Made by a program: the position numbers and the translations under genes. Below, piece by piece: positions 12,234-27,100 of a stretch of DNA of 64,000 nucleotides (its first letter is position 1; each line of letters begins with the position of its first letter). Source of the stretch: Bolinopsis microptera (lineage: Eukaryota; Ctenophora; Tentaculata; Lobata; Bolinopsidae). The stretch is from assembly GCF_026151205.1 (NCBI RefSeq), contig NC_087073.1, positions 7,897,001 through 7,961,000 on the forward strand, given 5' to 3'. The notes under the pieces were generated by a model that saw nothing but the letters and a program-made list of their open reading frames with translations, was not told where the DNA came from and ran no database searches.

Positions 12234-12446
12234 TCACGCACGACATTTTTGATAGATCATGTTATTTTTGTTTGTCTTGTGTCTTTTGACGACCCTTGAA
12301 GCTGCTCGAATCCTCCTTGAAGACGCCCCAGATGCGCGGGATATTTGGAGCGCGTTCCGACGGTTCGAACTGTAAGTTAATACCAGGTCTCTCTGCTTTA
12401 AAATAAGCAGCACAGCTGAGCAGATGGCAGTGAAAATACCAACCAT
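12234..12446 (-). CDS. Candidate small secreted basic peptide (weak)
   Basis: A 70-codon minus-strand frame starts with a signal-peptide-like run (MVGIFTAICSAVLLILK). It continues into a strongly basic segment with several dibasic or Arg-rich sites (NRRNALQ, SSRRIRAASRVVKRHK), as in a neuropeptide or antimicrobial precursor. There is no splice acceptor near the ATG, no recognised family and no supporting neighbour, so chance is a real possibility. Confidence 0.2.
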   Translation of the reverse strand: MVGIFTAICSAVLLILKQRDLVLTYSSNRRNALQISRASGASSRRIRAASRVVKRHKTNKNNMIYQKCRA

Positions 12447-15400
12447 TATATGTGGTGGTTCAGTATGTGGATTGTGGAGTGTGGAGAGCTAAATAAGAGA
12501 ATTTACGGAAGCCAGCTTGTCGCGTACCTGCCTGTTAAAGAATGGTGGCGGCTTGCGGCTCTGTGTTTAAATAATTACTGAGTTAGCTTTCGTGGCTATA
12601 AATAAACACTTCAAATATTTTATCAATAAGAATGAACGACATTTTTTCTTTTAATGAATGATCACACCATGCCCCAATGACTTCTAAGTATGGAATAGCC
12701 TTATAGTCGACACCCGCAATAGATTATTCTCACAGTTTGGTTATTACTTTATTAGGTTTTTGATGGGTATACCGGAGAAAATCCTACGATGAACTACGTA
12801 AAATCACTAACCTACTCTCTTCATGCTGGATTGTTAATAAACGTAATTTTCTTGGAAACCTTTGTACGTTGTTTTCACAGCACGATTCTTTCTTTTGAAA
12901 AACGTAATACCAAGTCCGTTCACAAGTGACTCAAAATGACATTCACGTGAATATTTGGGGAAAGCAGGCCGATCATTACTGGAGATCTAGAAGATCAGAG
13001 TTCGGTTACTAAGTTATCATTACAGGAAATAAACTGATTGAATTTATTAACTGACGTTCTTCAGGTCTCGGGTTAGAATGGTTGATGTTTACTTCGAAAT
13101 ATTTCTTCTTGAGCCGTCGGGCCTTGTAAAGTTCTGACTGCATTGTGGCGCGATTGAATATGCACTATATCTATGATCAAAGGTCGGCCAAAAGCCTATG
13201 TCTAAGGAAACCTTAACTGAATTATATCCCTTAATCAATGAACCGTTCACATTTAACGTCAGTAAAATTTTCCCATTTCTTAACCCGACCCTCCTCCCCT
13301 CTGTGAGCAAGTTTAAAATGGCTTTTGTGTTTAATTATGCTCCGCTGGTTTCTGACTAATTTGCTTAACGACCATTTTTGAAATTTCGGATCATTTTATC
13401 CAAATTTCTTTTTCAGGTCAAGAACTATCCCTGAAAACCATCCGAAACCAATATAACCTATCGCCGGCCCCCAGAAACTTCCTTTTAGGACCCCCTAAGA
13501 AGGTGAAATTGATCAAAAATGTGACACAAATGTTTAAAAACATCCGATTATTTAGTGGTATTTAAGCAATTTGGTCAGAAATCAGCAGTGCTCAGTTGCG
13601 AAGATCTTATTGTCCTAAAAATGAGCTAAGGACGTATAGTATGATGTATTTGATAAAATGTGAATGTAAACAAATTCGTTAAAAAATGCTCCATAGTTTA
13701 AGCTCATTGTCATTCTAACGTTCGTTAAACTGATTGCGCGTCATATCATATCTCTAATTTCGTAATGAGATAATCATTGATAGCAATTACGTAAATAATT
13801 TCCGCTCGTCGCAATTCAAAGGTCATAGCCGCTTGCGATAGCGATTGCAGGCTTGACACTGCGGATTTGACTTAAACTTATTTTCTGCGGAAAAATATGC
13901 TTAAGAAGATTTCCCAAACATTTGTTTTCGAAAACAAAGAGCTTTTACAAGATACACCATATCTGCTGCATGCATTTAGGGATGACCGAAATCAAGAATA
14001 TTCAGAAAAAATTTACTTATCATCAGTAATCTACATACTTTTATAGTAAATCTTGCATCTGATTATGCATAAGAACAGTTACATGTAGTAAGATAGTACT
14101 CATGAATCGTTCGTATTAAGTTTTTGATAAATGCATATATCGTGTTGACAGAAGAATATCTTAATTAATAACGTTACATTACTGGCACTCCCTTTGATTA
14201 CTTCGCTTTGCTTCAATGTTTTAGTTGGTCATTGTTCATTTTCCCTGTGTTCATATAAAACCAAACCCCATAATTCATGTAGTGAGGGTGATATCTGGTG
14301 TTGTATTGCCGCTGCCACCGCCGCCGCCGCTGCCGCCGCGTAGCAACGCAGCTTGTTATATGACGTGTTAATTAGGTCGGTATAGAAGAGAGAGAGCTCT
14401 GGTTTTCATTTATTCGTTGTGCATATTTTCCAGGTTTATTGAATAAATAACGGTTTGTTGATGATGCTCGCTTGCAACAAAAAAGCACGCAAATAAATGA
14501 TAATCGATGGTAGCATCGATATAAAAATAGCTCCATAATGTGATCATGCACCATTAGTTGATGACTGGCTCATGATTTTAGTATGATGAATAATCGCAAC
14601 ACGGAAAACTATTAAGCGGAGGAATTTCAGTCGGCAGCTGCTAGGAGAGAACTAGAAGGAGTAAGATTTGTTTATCTGCACAGAACAGCAGTATGGAATC
14701 TGTTTTACCAGCAAAATATAGAAATAGGTAATGGCGGGGAAGCGTCGTAGGATTTTTTGACACGTGACAGCGATTTTAGGATTTGATCGGTCGATGGTGC
14801 AATTTTATTAATGATTGCTATCGCGTGTCACAAAAATGTGCTTAACCGCCGCCAAATTAACATTCTTATTCAAAAGGGAAGACTTGAAATTTGTCAATAT
14901 AAATATTCCTGAAGTCTTTAAATTTCAATGAATATAACTACGAGTTGAAACCGTGCCAGTAAAAATAACGGCTTATGATATTTAACTGCGACCTGAGTCA
15001 AATATACTTGGCGATTATTATTCAGTTCCACAGATCATGACAGACCTAAAATAACTGACTCAATCAGTCCCAGAAATAAGCAAAATTAACATATTTATCT
15101 AATCAAGTATCAACGACTGATAACAGCGGTTACCCACACAAATTCATACACGATCAAAAACAAAATATCAAAGTATTGAATCTTCTGCTGCTGCTGCTAA
15201 TATTACCGAACATTTACTGCCATTTTATTATACTTTCCCTAATAATGATACTTGTTTGGCTCGTTAGCGCTCTAGTGATCAATTGTCTCATTTCATTAAC
15301 TAGTTTCCGATGGACGTTCCTTTCTCCGATGTTTTTGAATGCCGCAAGAGGAAACACCTACTCCTACTCAAACGATTAAAATTTGATAGTGTAAGTCACA

Positions 15401-17100
15401 ATTTAAGTGGATTCGAAAAATTTCCGCGAACGTTGTAGAATGTTCTCGGCAATCTTTCGAATTACATATTAATTATGATAGTGTGCATTTAACTGTAAAA
15501 ATGTTTGATGCGTGAATATTGCCGTAGGTATAGCACAACCAGTACACATACCTAATTCTAGGGTCTTTAGTTTCCCCGCTGCAGTAGCTGGCTGATAATT
15601 GTAAAAATTTTAGGAACAGTTTTGAAACTTTTTGTGTTAATCTACTCATATTTTTCATCGTTGCTATTTAGATACCAAAAAATATAAGCGTTATGACTCA
15701 TTAGTCATTATCTTATTCAACTTTGAGATAGTTAGTGAGGTTAAAATATATAATATTGCAAGGTCACAAAGATTGTTTTCGAGACTCGCATGAGGAACAG
15801 ACTGCTGGGGAGGTGGTGGGGGGGGGGGGGGGGTTGCACAGTCCTCGTGTTTATCACTTACAGGTGTGCTGATAGTTGGCACAGCCTACAGAGTCCAGAT
15901 CCTTATTCCTTATTATGGAAACTGCAGTTAAATTATAAAGTTATGGCGACTACAGTTATGACCAGCCATGTGTTCATACTGTTTAATATTGAGTATAGGT
16001 AGGTACCTAATCAAAAATCGGTATAAATATGGTATTTACGATTACTTATATACTTCAGAAATTATGGTACAAGTTAAAATTTGGAGCTGGAAAGGAATTT
16101 TTAGGAGGTTTGTTGACATGATTCTGATTTAGTAATGACAAACGTCTCATTACCACATGCCAAAGTTTTAATTTAAACCACCCTCATGAGGTTCAGGACT
16201 GACAAAGATTATGAAGGAGCCATTCAAAGCCATTATCTATTAGAACAATTCATTTAAACATCGAATGTTTAATGTTGAACTTGATGTTGCCGCCTTCTCT
16301 CCAAACTTGATCCAGATCGCTCTCCTAATATTTATAATGTGTACTACTTTATCTGAAGCCGGCCCTTAGATACACAGACCATACCTCATTCTGCACGTTC
16401 ATGCCCTGAGCTTGCGATAGTAGGGAGATATTATATATGGTATTAGGCTTGTTATTAAGATAGATAAATATTAGAACCACCAAATTTGTATAGTTACATA
16501 TTTATAAGCGCCATACTTTTCTACGAAAATGTTATATTTGATTCAGCCATTTTATTCAATTCATTTCTTTTTGTTTCTCCACTTCCTGCCCAACTCATAA
16601 AGTTTAGATGATCTTGATGTGCTGATCTTTAGTTTTTTTTACTGTCGCTGTTGACAAGTAAATTAGTGAACAGACGTCGTTTTTACGCCACTATTTTATG
16701 TTTTACGTCAGAAAGTTTTGCATTTCATCACCCTCCCCTGCCCCTCATTTTAATGATGCCTTTAGTTCTCATCACCAGATTCTACTTGTTGATTTTAGAC
16801 GGTATTTTATGATATTCGCCCCTGATCTCAACATAGCGGAGTGAATGCTTTTCAATCCATTCAATGCAGATTAACTCAACAGAAGGATTTCTTATGGAAT
16901 GTTGATGATAAAATAGAAATCCCCTACGTTAATATCACTCAGAAATCAATTTGACGCAATTGTCAGAATGTACAATCTTTATCAGTGATCATATAATACT
17001 CTAAGGTAATATCTAAATGTGAAACGACTGGTATGCGACAGTCAGATTTGGGTTAGACCTGATTTCTAGTGATCTCAAGGAAATTATTCGAAAGAATGAA
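12447..17100. other. Gene-poor stretch
   Basis: No exon could be supported. Small landmarks are a CCG/CCGCTG-rich patch at 14310-14342, a run of 16 G at 15818-15833, and otherwise AT-rich unique-looking DNA. Both low-complexity patches explain the short proline- or glycine-rich open frames over them. Confidence 0.5.
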
Positions 17101-17107
17101 AACTTAC

Positions 17108-17288
17108 AACTTTTCCATTTTTTTTCTAAATATGGGCACTGGAGCGACTCATATTTGGATTTAGCAGACTGCAATTCAGCATACAATGCTAGGCCGTCAC
17201 TTGCTAGATTTTGTCTGAGCTTTTGTAGATTTAGATTTACCCTTGAGTCGGCCGGACTATGCATTAGTTCATTATTAGAATTCCTCAC
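17108..17288 (-). CDS. Candidate first coding exon, helical protein (weak)
   Basis: A minus-strand frame from ATG at 17288 runs 60 codons to a good donor (AAAAGTT then GTAAGT). The product is hydrophilic and probably helical (SRVNLNLQKLRQNLASDGLA). No downstream exon was identified and no family recognised. Confidence 0.25.
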
Positions 17289-18129
17289 ATTAACTTACAT
17301 AATATATTTAATAATATCTATCAAAGTGGGTGATTAAACAACTTCAAAGGATTCTACCACTTGCTGTTCCTAGATCGCTAAAATGGTTATGTTTGTGCTA
17401 AGTGATGATGTCAGTAGATCTGTCTCTAAGCCTCTAGCTCCTAACTGCATCCTGCTTTGACACCCAATCTGCAGTCTGAGCTAGTTTCCTCCCCCAATAT
17501 CATTGCCTTCTCACCGTTTAACCACACGAAAAAGGGGCGTTTCAATTGGAACTGTTGGTTGACATTTTGCCGAAATTATACTACAGTTCAGAACATTAGT
17601 ATAATTCATCGTCAATGATCAAAAATGAATTATTGACTCAAAAGCCATATTTAAGCAGCGTTAAGTTTTATCTGTATGACCTAACGCTCTAATGGTGACA
17701 AAGCCATGGAGGTGCCGATATTGTTCGCATTGCTCTATATTATTGTTCAAATTATCGTAACACGTTGGAGTAGGAGTTTAATGTCAATATCACTTATCAC
17801 GTTTGAGCAGCAGATAGCAGCCACACACCCCCTCACTCCTAAGCACACCTTTCTAAGCGGCAGTTTGATCTATAGTACTCCCAGCTATATATATAACACC
17901 CTGCTATACTAGAGGCATATTCAATGATGCTCCCCTTCTTTTTATCAGTCTCTTGTTCGTATAATTATAATTACAATTGCAATTGGTTCAGTCTGTGAGC
18001 TTGGTAGTTAAGCGAAACAAGCTCATTTAAGTTGTGGCCGTTAGCACGTGACCCTTGTCGGGACGTCACCTGGCTTATTCTTTTGTTGATGAACAGTCTA
18101 AAGCACTCTAAGCACTTCACGAAAGGACG

Positions 18130-21100
18130 ATGTTGGTTTTGTTAGTTACGCTGCTACTCGTCAGCGCGGAGTCCGCGAGACAATTGAAAGGCTCGTTCAG
18201 GGATGTCAGAAAGGTTTTCAGACAATTTGAAGAGTAAGTAAAAGCTGATGTTGAAACTTTAGGTATATTTGAGTGTTTTGTGTCGCTTCAAAATCTTAAG
18301 AGTGCCTTTTCATGTCTCATGAAATTCTCATTTTTAGCTGCGCTGTACACAATGATAAATTAGCTAGCCACCACGCACATGATCATTCCCATTTACAAAT
18401 AACATGAAGATTAACCACACACCACTTTCTACTGACCGAATAAAATTGGATTTTGTCCACAAAATAAAAACCTTGGAATTCTGACAAGTGCGACAACAGA
18501 ATAATCAATGATGATCGTAAAATTGAATTCTTACCCCATAATATTGTCTATTTACCGCGACAGACCACACTTTTGAATACTAATTACTGGAGGATACTGA
18601 CAACTGTGACTGTTTATAAACGGATGCTAATCCCAACACTGTAAATTAACTAATCGTCAAAGTTGCAGGATTTAACAAAACGATAAGAGGGATTAAAGTT
18701 TGGTTCCAATCATAATTTAATTTATACAAATAAAACACGAACTTTAGGTTTCCTGCGATAAATCGGTCATCAGTGTTAAAAATTCATTTTTAACGTCGAT
18801 GACCTATTTATTTCGTGAAAGTTAAAGTTAATCAACTTAAAAATTAACTTTTAACACTGATGATCGATCTAATTCCAGAATCTTAATATAAAGTTCGCTG
18901 GACTTCGTGTTTTATTTGTATATCGGTATAGCTCGCTTTCGAGCACTGTACACTGTACAATTCTCTAAACTTAAATTGTAATTTAATACGAATTGAAAAT
19001 TCTTGAAATTGTTTCCAGGCCAAATGCTTCAAACAGAAAAATCACGACCGGCAAAAAATTAGATCTCCCTTGTGACCCTTTGCGGCTTTGCTGACTACTT
19101 GTGACCAATGCATGTTAATATCAGCTAGTTAACTATTTCATTGTTATCCTTTTATTGTTACTATCATTATTATCACAATGGCCTCCACACTGACTACGTA
19201 CGTTTTTAACGAGCTGTACTTGTCACAGAACAGGGATTGAAGCTTGATTCAGTGCTCTTCTGTGTAAAGTGTAAACATGCGCAATCAGCAAAAGTTGTAC
19301 CAGGTACCTCCGGTACTTGGTAGCTATTTCTGGATTAGGAGGGAAAATAAGGCTTTTTTTGTTGCTTAATTATATGGTTTTTACTAGTTATTGAGGTCAA
19401 TGTGACCGAAGTGCCGAATGATCTTACTCCAAAAAGCCTTGTAAATAGTACTAAAGATGAACTTAGGGATTGAACGACTGGTCAGTTTGACCTGCATTGA
19501 ATGACACAGACCATGAAACTCACTGATCATTGACAAAAGAAAATTAATAAATGACCCAAATCTCTGATCCATAAACCCTGACCATAACTCACTGACTGTT
19601 ACTGACCGTTACCAACCAGTGACTGATTGCTGACTAACGATATCCAACCTTTGGAGACTCAAAGTCAACACTTTGATGAGGATCATGACACGGAAGAGTG
19701 ACAACAGCCTGCCCGAGAGACACCTGATAAAAAACACTGACAGCTCAATTACCGCTGAGGTAGTCCTAATTTTCCAGGATATTTACCCAACTCAAAGCAG
19801 ACCATGTCATGATCTAATTATACCATCCAACAAAGGATGAATCTTGTTAACCGTACTTAACGTTGAACTCCACCAGCCGTAGTAATTGTTGGCCAAATCA
19901 AACATAATATGACCCACATAAATTGAATTATAAGTGAACTAGCCAGTACAATGTTTATAACTCTAGTGTCACCATCTGTCAACGCGAACTGGGGGCCTCT
20001 CCTGGCTACCAAGAAATTTTCAGCGAGTGAACTGTGTGCCGCGCAGCGTGTTGCGTAATTTCCTTGACTAGACGTTAAACGTTGACATCATGCTGTACAG
20101 AGGTTTATATTGCCCTCCCTCCTATTTAAGTTAGAGTAGTATCTCTGCAGTGAGTTAATGCACGCCACTTTTTATTCAGCCATGTTAGTTTTGTTTGTTC
20201 TCTGCCAGATTAACAGTCTTGGAGCTGTTCAGTATCTCAAGGATAGTTATTGGGATGTACGAAATGCCTTTAAACAGTTTGAATCGTGAGTCGCATATTG
20301 ACATTTGTAGCACCAAATAATCACTAATAAACCATATACACAAAATGCTTGTTTTAAGTTTAGGATTATTAAAATAGAAAATTTATCATTTTATCACGAT
20401 TTTCTACCACATTTTATCCCACGACCCCTTGATGACTTGAGAGAGATTTGTCCCTAAATACTTGAAATATGCATTTTGATAAGTATAATTTAACCGTTTT
20501 ATGCTTGCTAAATACGTACATCCAGTATGAGGTAGATTTAAATAACTCGGTGATAAGCTCTCAAATCATGAAACCTTCTCTGGAGGGGTAGAAATATTTT
20601 CGGAATTTTAATGCGAAACCTTTTTCAGAGAATTTGGTCGATCGTACGAGGGCAGAGAGGCCAGAGAGAGATTAAAGAATTTCAGAAAAAACTACCTCGA
20701 AGTAATGGAACATAATAAACTAAGAGACCCTGATTATTATTTAGAAATAAATACATTCAGCGATTTGGTGAGTTTTTTGTGTTCTTATATATCGTTCATT
20801 TCTCTTACTTTTCACAAATTCAGTGCAATTTTCTGCTGCGTGAAGTGTTTTATGATTGAAGATTTATTTGAACAATTTATATCGATTAATTTAAATCATG
20901 TAAAGAACTTTGAAACCCGATCTATTCATCTTAATTTTGGTCAGATTGACATGGTCGAAAATTACCATATTAAAAATAGCTTTTTTGGCCATTCTAATTC
21001 TTGTCAGTAAATTAATGATCGCTGCAATAAGCCATATTTATATGGTGTCCACTAGCTTCATATATGATTGAATTGCTTCAGTGCTCATATCGCATTTGTT

Positions 21101-24100
21101 AAAACATTTGACGAAATTTGTGATACAATATTGTGGCAGTGAAACTGCAGAACTGAATCGCTCTAAGATTCATGGTACATGTTGGTCCGTACCGGCACGT
21201 GCCATCTTATTGTACTCCTGTGATAGTGACAAGTTAGGGCTTATCACACATTATTAAGAGCAATTTCACGTCAGGCTTTTCTCAATAGGGTGGACATGTC
21301 CTAAAGACTGGGTTTGAGTAAAAATTGGTTTGAGTACAAATTAAATTATAATCAACCGGATCCTTCGTTTATGTTTGAATTGACTAATTGGCTTATCGTG
21401 GAATATAACTTAAATTCTAGGTTTCTCCTTATTATTATTTTATCTTTGCACCATTTTATTATCAAACCAGCAGAATATCTTGCAAAATTCTTGCAAAGTC
21501 TTTTTCTGTCAACACCATAATTAAGAACGTAAATGGGCACAAATCGCTTAGGATTCAAAGAATGAGGCAATCTCTTTCGTCAAAACATCAACAAATGCAA
21601 CACTTCATCAGCCTAAATCATACAACCTGATGCACTTCAATAATTCATAGAACATAATTTAATAAGTAATCGGCCAGGCTATTTGCATAGGTTAACCTGT
21701 AAAACTGGACCTCTTGACGTCACACTCAGAACATTATCCAATATGCATGTGTTGAATATAATTATAGAAGCTATTGTAAGGACTTCCAGAATTAGAAGGA
21801 AGCGCTCTACATACTTTTACAATTTATAGTACTTCAGTAGGCAGGCAGCAGACTCTTTACTAAAGCCGGAGTAACCCCTTCACACAAGCAAACCCCGCGG
21901 TAATACCCAGTACTTGTTGTGAGAAACTATCGGTAATATTCATTTATAGATCTCAACCCTGGTCCTTTTTCTGGCAGTTGGTATCCTAAGATTGGTCTCA
22001 TAACATGTTCCCACCCTACATATTCCCCTGCCAAGGTGGTAATGTATTTTGCATATTAGTAGTACGGGACAAGTTGTCTGGTGGTTGTCTCTGAAGTTCT
22101 GTTAAAGAAGGTTAAATAAATGATTATCGTCAGTAGCCTGCCAGCCTTACAGGAAAACCGTCCACCTTAATGTCGTCATTAAGCCGAGAACCACAGGAAA
22201 AATAAATTACCGTAAATGATTAGATGAGTATAGCCATGAAAATGTTGACATCATTTACCGAGAAATGAGGATGATGTAAGTACATGACAATTCATGTCCA
22301 CTTTACAGGTACCAGTCATGTTCCTCCGGTGACCACTTGACTAGTCACTACGTAGCTCACCGTAATTAGGATAGCCACTAATCTTTAATCAGTACGTGTA
22401 TCTGAGTATCTCGTATCTCGGGTAACAGGAAGCCAGATACCTAGATACGGATGACGTGATGCTTACTAACGCCAAACATCTTCTCAGAACGAGGACGAGA
22501 AAAATAGTTACCTCGGTTTGGCAAACTTCACAGAGATAGTATCGGAGCTGACAGAAGAAGATCATGCAGTTATCAAGAAGAGATCAACAGAACCCTTAGA
22601 GGTTTGGCATTGTAAATTTATGATAACATCCCTAACTTGTGATTACATCTGCATGCAGTCTAGGTTCTCTGTAAGGTCGTTGTTTTAATAATAGTATCGC
22701 AAAGAAATTCCTACTATTACCGTAATGATACTAAAATAATTGGGATGACAATTAACTATAAGGTTTCTCTCTGAGCATACCTGGATACCTTGTTAAATGC
22801 CGTTCAGCTCTTCTTATTTATACTATTACTATTACTTACTGGTGCTAATCTGCTTAAGATGACTGATGATTAGAAATTAACACGGATGACGGACTACATA
22901 CTCATACTGTACCTTTCTGACGGCTATTTAACTCAACACTGCTGTCCGTACACCTGTCCCACAATTGACCGGAATTATACACTTATAATTCCAGAATTAT
23001 ACACTTATAACTCATATAATTACTATATTATATATTGTATAACTCCTATAATTACGAAATATATTTACAGGTAGATCACAGAGCAGATGGTCTTGTAACG
23101 CCAGTAAAGAATCAGCTAAATTGTGGCTCGTGTTGGGCATTTTCTGGGGTAAGTGCAAATTACTTTTTATTTTACTTATCACAATTGTTAAATAGAATTG
23201 GATTGGAGAAATTAAATAGTGCGAATTGTTCGATTCTATGATGTTTGTCGACTGTACGTGATTTTAGTAAACAGTGAGATTATTTTGGTGGTCTGGCGCA
23301 ATGCCAGACATCGTGTAGTCTTGTACACTAGATGAATCCCTAATGAAACAAGTCTTTAGTTGCAGTATATGCTAAATTATCCAAGCGTGAGCGTCAATTG
23401 AGTATTAGATTTGGACCATGGTAAATGGATCAAAATGCCATTAAATTTGAGTGACCTTCCAAAAGGATGGGCAAATTTCCCAGAAAATGAAAAAATTCAA
23501 AGTAGGTGAAATTTATTAAATAATCATGTGACTTACATCTTCATTTCAAGTCAAAACAACACAGTGACACGAGTAAAAACTGATCTCCAGCAAACATGTA
23601 ACAATCTTAGGGTAAACTGACTCACTGCAAGTTCAATTTGTATGTCAATCGTTTATAATTGGGATGGTTAATAAGTAAATAGGGCGACAGTGCAGCAACT
23701 CTTGAGCAAGCTTAATGACATAAAATGGCACATGTGTAGGTATTTTATCTCTTTTCAAAGGCGGTGCCTTGCGTTTGGAAATACGGGCGACATACCAGCA
23801 AGACACGACTAGTCATTGTAAATATGAAGTACTGTCTTGTCCTCCTCCTGTTAGATTAAGACGGCAGTCTTGATGTAATTCAGATCTTTGGCGGGTGAAA
23901 ATTTCTTTTATTAAGAAACAATACGCCCAAAGATCAGGAGTTGAAAACTCAAAGGAAAAAAGCTTTTGGATGACCATAAAGCTTTGATAAAAATCTTTTG
24001 TTAGGGAACAATTGTATATATTTTGAGAATGTTGGCGACTAAATAAAAAGAAACACTGCAACTTCCAAACGGCTGAAGTCTGAAAGTATTGCAACACACG

Positions 24101-27100
24101 TGCACGTATAAGTTATATAAATAATATTGTCAACGTAATACAACTAAAGATGTGCTGTTTATGTAATTTAATACACGACTACTCAAATAAAAAGTAGCTG
24201 CACTAAACGCTCAAAAAACTCACTTGACCCACAAATTCGTGGATCATCTTCAAAATAACAATGCAATTATATTTGTTTACATATTAACATGCCGTTTTCT
24301 CAGATTGGAGCAATAGAGGGTGCGTATAAACAAACAACTGGATACCTTAAATCCTTCTCAGAGCAGGTAAATCTCATCTTTCAGTGACCTAAAAACTAAA
24401 AAAGATAGAAATGTTCAGTTTAACAAACTGATTCTAAAGGGAAATGTTTGTACATAACAACAAGCTGGTCGACGTATTGGATTCTAGAATGATCTTACTT
24501 GCAATAACCGAATTGTACCATTAAAACAATGCTCCCTCCCCCCAGGAACTAGTTGATTGTTACTACAAGGATACGAGCACAAGAAACGCCTGTAGTGGCG
24601 GTACCCAACGTAATGGTTTTATCTACGCCAAGTACAAGAAACGACTGGCCACGTACAACGACTACAGATACACTGGCGTCGGTGAGTACATTTCCTGGTT
24701 AATATTACCAAACACGCTGCTCACTTGCTCAGTGAAATTGTTAAAGGATACTTTTGAGTTTTGGCTTAAAAGGTGTTCTGCAATATATTTTGTAGTATTA
24801 TCATATTGTCCCTTTTGTCAGCGTGCCAATTTTGTCACTATGCCAAATTTTTCTTTTCCATAATATTGATCGTTGATATAAGCGGGATATAACTGCGATA
24901 TTTCATATCTACGATGTATCATACTTATCTTCCCTGTACCTTCAGATGGGACTTGTGATAAGGAGAACCTCCCCGAGAACGCTATTAAAAACGCCAGAGT
25001 TACCGGGTACAAATGGATACTGACCAACAGTGACAGTGAAGTGCAGACAGCTGCCTCTAGCCGGATTCTCTCCGTGGCAGTGCACGCTTCTTCCATGTTC
25101 GCTTATCGGAGCGGTATCTTTACAGGGTGCCCTGACAGTACCAAGAGTGCTGTGGTGAATCACGCTATGATTATCACTGGATATACTCCTAAGGCATGGA
25201 TTCTCAAGAATAGGTGAGTGAAGACTTTTGGCAAGTTTTTGTTGTTACTTACCATGAACTTGTTGTTTCCTCAACTAGGGTACTGTATGATCAGAAGGTG
25301 CATGGAGCAGTAATTAAAACTTTCTAGACCTCTTTCTCTTTGTTGGGTTGTACTTGGCCGATGTAGTGTTGTGACACTTGTCGTTTCCTCAACTATTCGT
25401 CTTTACAGTAAATGCCTGAGAATTTATCACTACAATTGTTCATGCCGCAGTGTGGTGGTGTCAACTTGTCTTTGTCACCAGAGCATAGTGCAAGAAAAAC
25501 TTCTATGTAACAAATTCGCTTAGAAATGTGAATCTCCCTGAATCGCAGCCTAATCAAGTGAACTTTCAGTTGGGGAGTTAGCTGGGGAGAGAACGGTTAC
25601 ATAAGAATAGGACGAGACTATTCACTGAGTGACTGTAGAGTGACTAAATGGGTCGTGTACCCTATAATGAAGTACCAAGACATGGGCCAGGACGACAAGG
25701 ACGATATCCACGCAGAACAAGATGACGGTAAGTTTAACTACTTCGTCCATTTGATCGAGTTTTTACTTAAATGCAAGCCGGATGGTTCGAGATTGCACAA
25801 TCATTGGTCTTGGGTGTCGGCTCTTTAAGTTTACTGCAGTATAGAAAATATCCACATGTAATACGTTATACGTATAGTAAACATGTAGATATAGCATATT
25901 AGTTTATTAAAACTTTTCATCATATTAACGACTGAAGCGATTTTAGACAAGTCCCTTAAAGCAACGAGCATTGAAGTAAATGCTTAAAGTTAAACGTGCT
26001 GGTTTTAATCTCAAACCAGTATTAATTTCTCCAGCAAGACTGAAAATTTCTTTCATTTCAGAGGACGTTGCAGTAACGGGAATTGCTGAACAGCGGACAA
26101 CTTTCGACTCTTTAGGAGCAGCCTCTAATGCTATTGATGGGGTATTAAACGGAAACTACAGTAGTGGAACATGTAGCAAATCTCAGTAAGTGTTGTATAA
26201 TAATAAACACAATTTCTTGAACATTTTGGCTTTGGGCCTACATCGTATGATTTTCTTTTAACGTTAAAATTTAAACAGCAAGAGCAACCGAGCTACGGCC
26301 AACTCAACTTTAAAAATCAAAGCAATCCTGAGTTGGATTATGCATAGACTTTAAGGATCAAAATTAAGCCAAAAATCGTTTCAAATTGAAGATGCCAGAC
26401 TACACAATATGGTATGACGTACGGAAATAGACTAGTAACTATATACAGTTAAACTATGAGAATAAAGGGCCCAGTACACAGGCTTGTACGGTCCCTTATA
26501 AAGCCAACAGAGGTGTAAATAAAGTTCATATTCCTCATCACAAACAATAAACTTAATAAAATTTACTAATGCTCAGCCTCTAACAAAAGTTTCACGGCAA
26601 CTGTGCGTTGCTAACCATGTGTTCGAACAAAGGGAATTTGAAAATGGTTTTAAATCTCACATGCGGTCAGAAAATATAATGATAAATTAACTCTATTGAT
26701 CCTTTTGATCACTGATAAATATAGGGAGGCGAGCCAAATTGATCCTATAGAATTGTGAAAATTCAGGTGCCATGTGGTCATCAAACTATTCTTCAACATT
26801 CTACACCACATGCTCTCTTTTCATGATCCGAGCTTACACCTGTTACACGTGCTAACTGTTTAATGACGTTACTAGTACACATCATACAATTAAAAACAAT
26901 GGAACATATCATAATTACTCTATAATAACCGGACTTCCTATTACAGAGAAGACTACATCAACTGGTGGACGGTCAAGTTTAACGTAACCCACACCGTGCA
27001 AACAGTTAAAATACACCTGCAACGGGACGACGATGCGAGTCTGGGAGATATTGACGGCGCGACGCTCCACGTGGGCAACAGGTAAACTATTACGACTTAT

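Noticed and set aside
23813-24097. 94-codon minus-strand frame in an intron of the protease-lectin gene
   Set aside because: No recognised domain and no splice structure; probably a chance frame or part of an old repeat.
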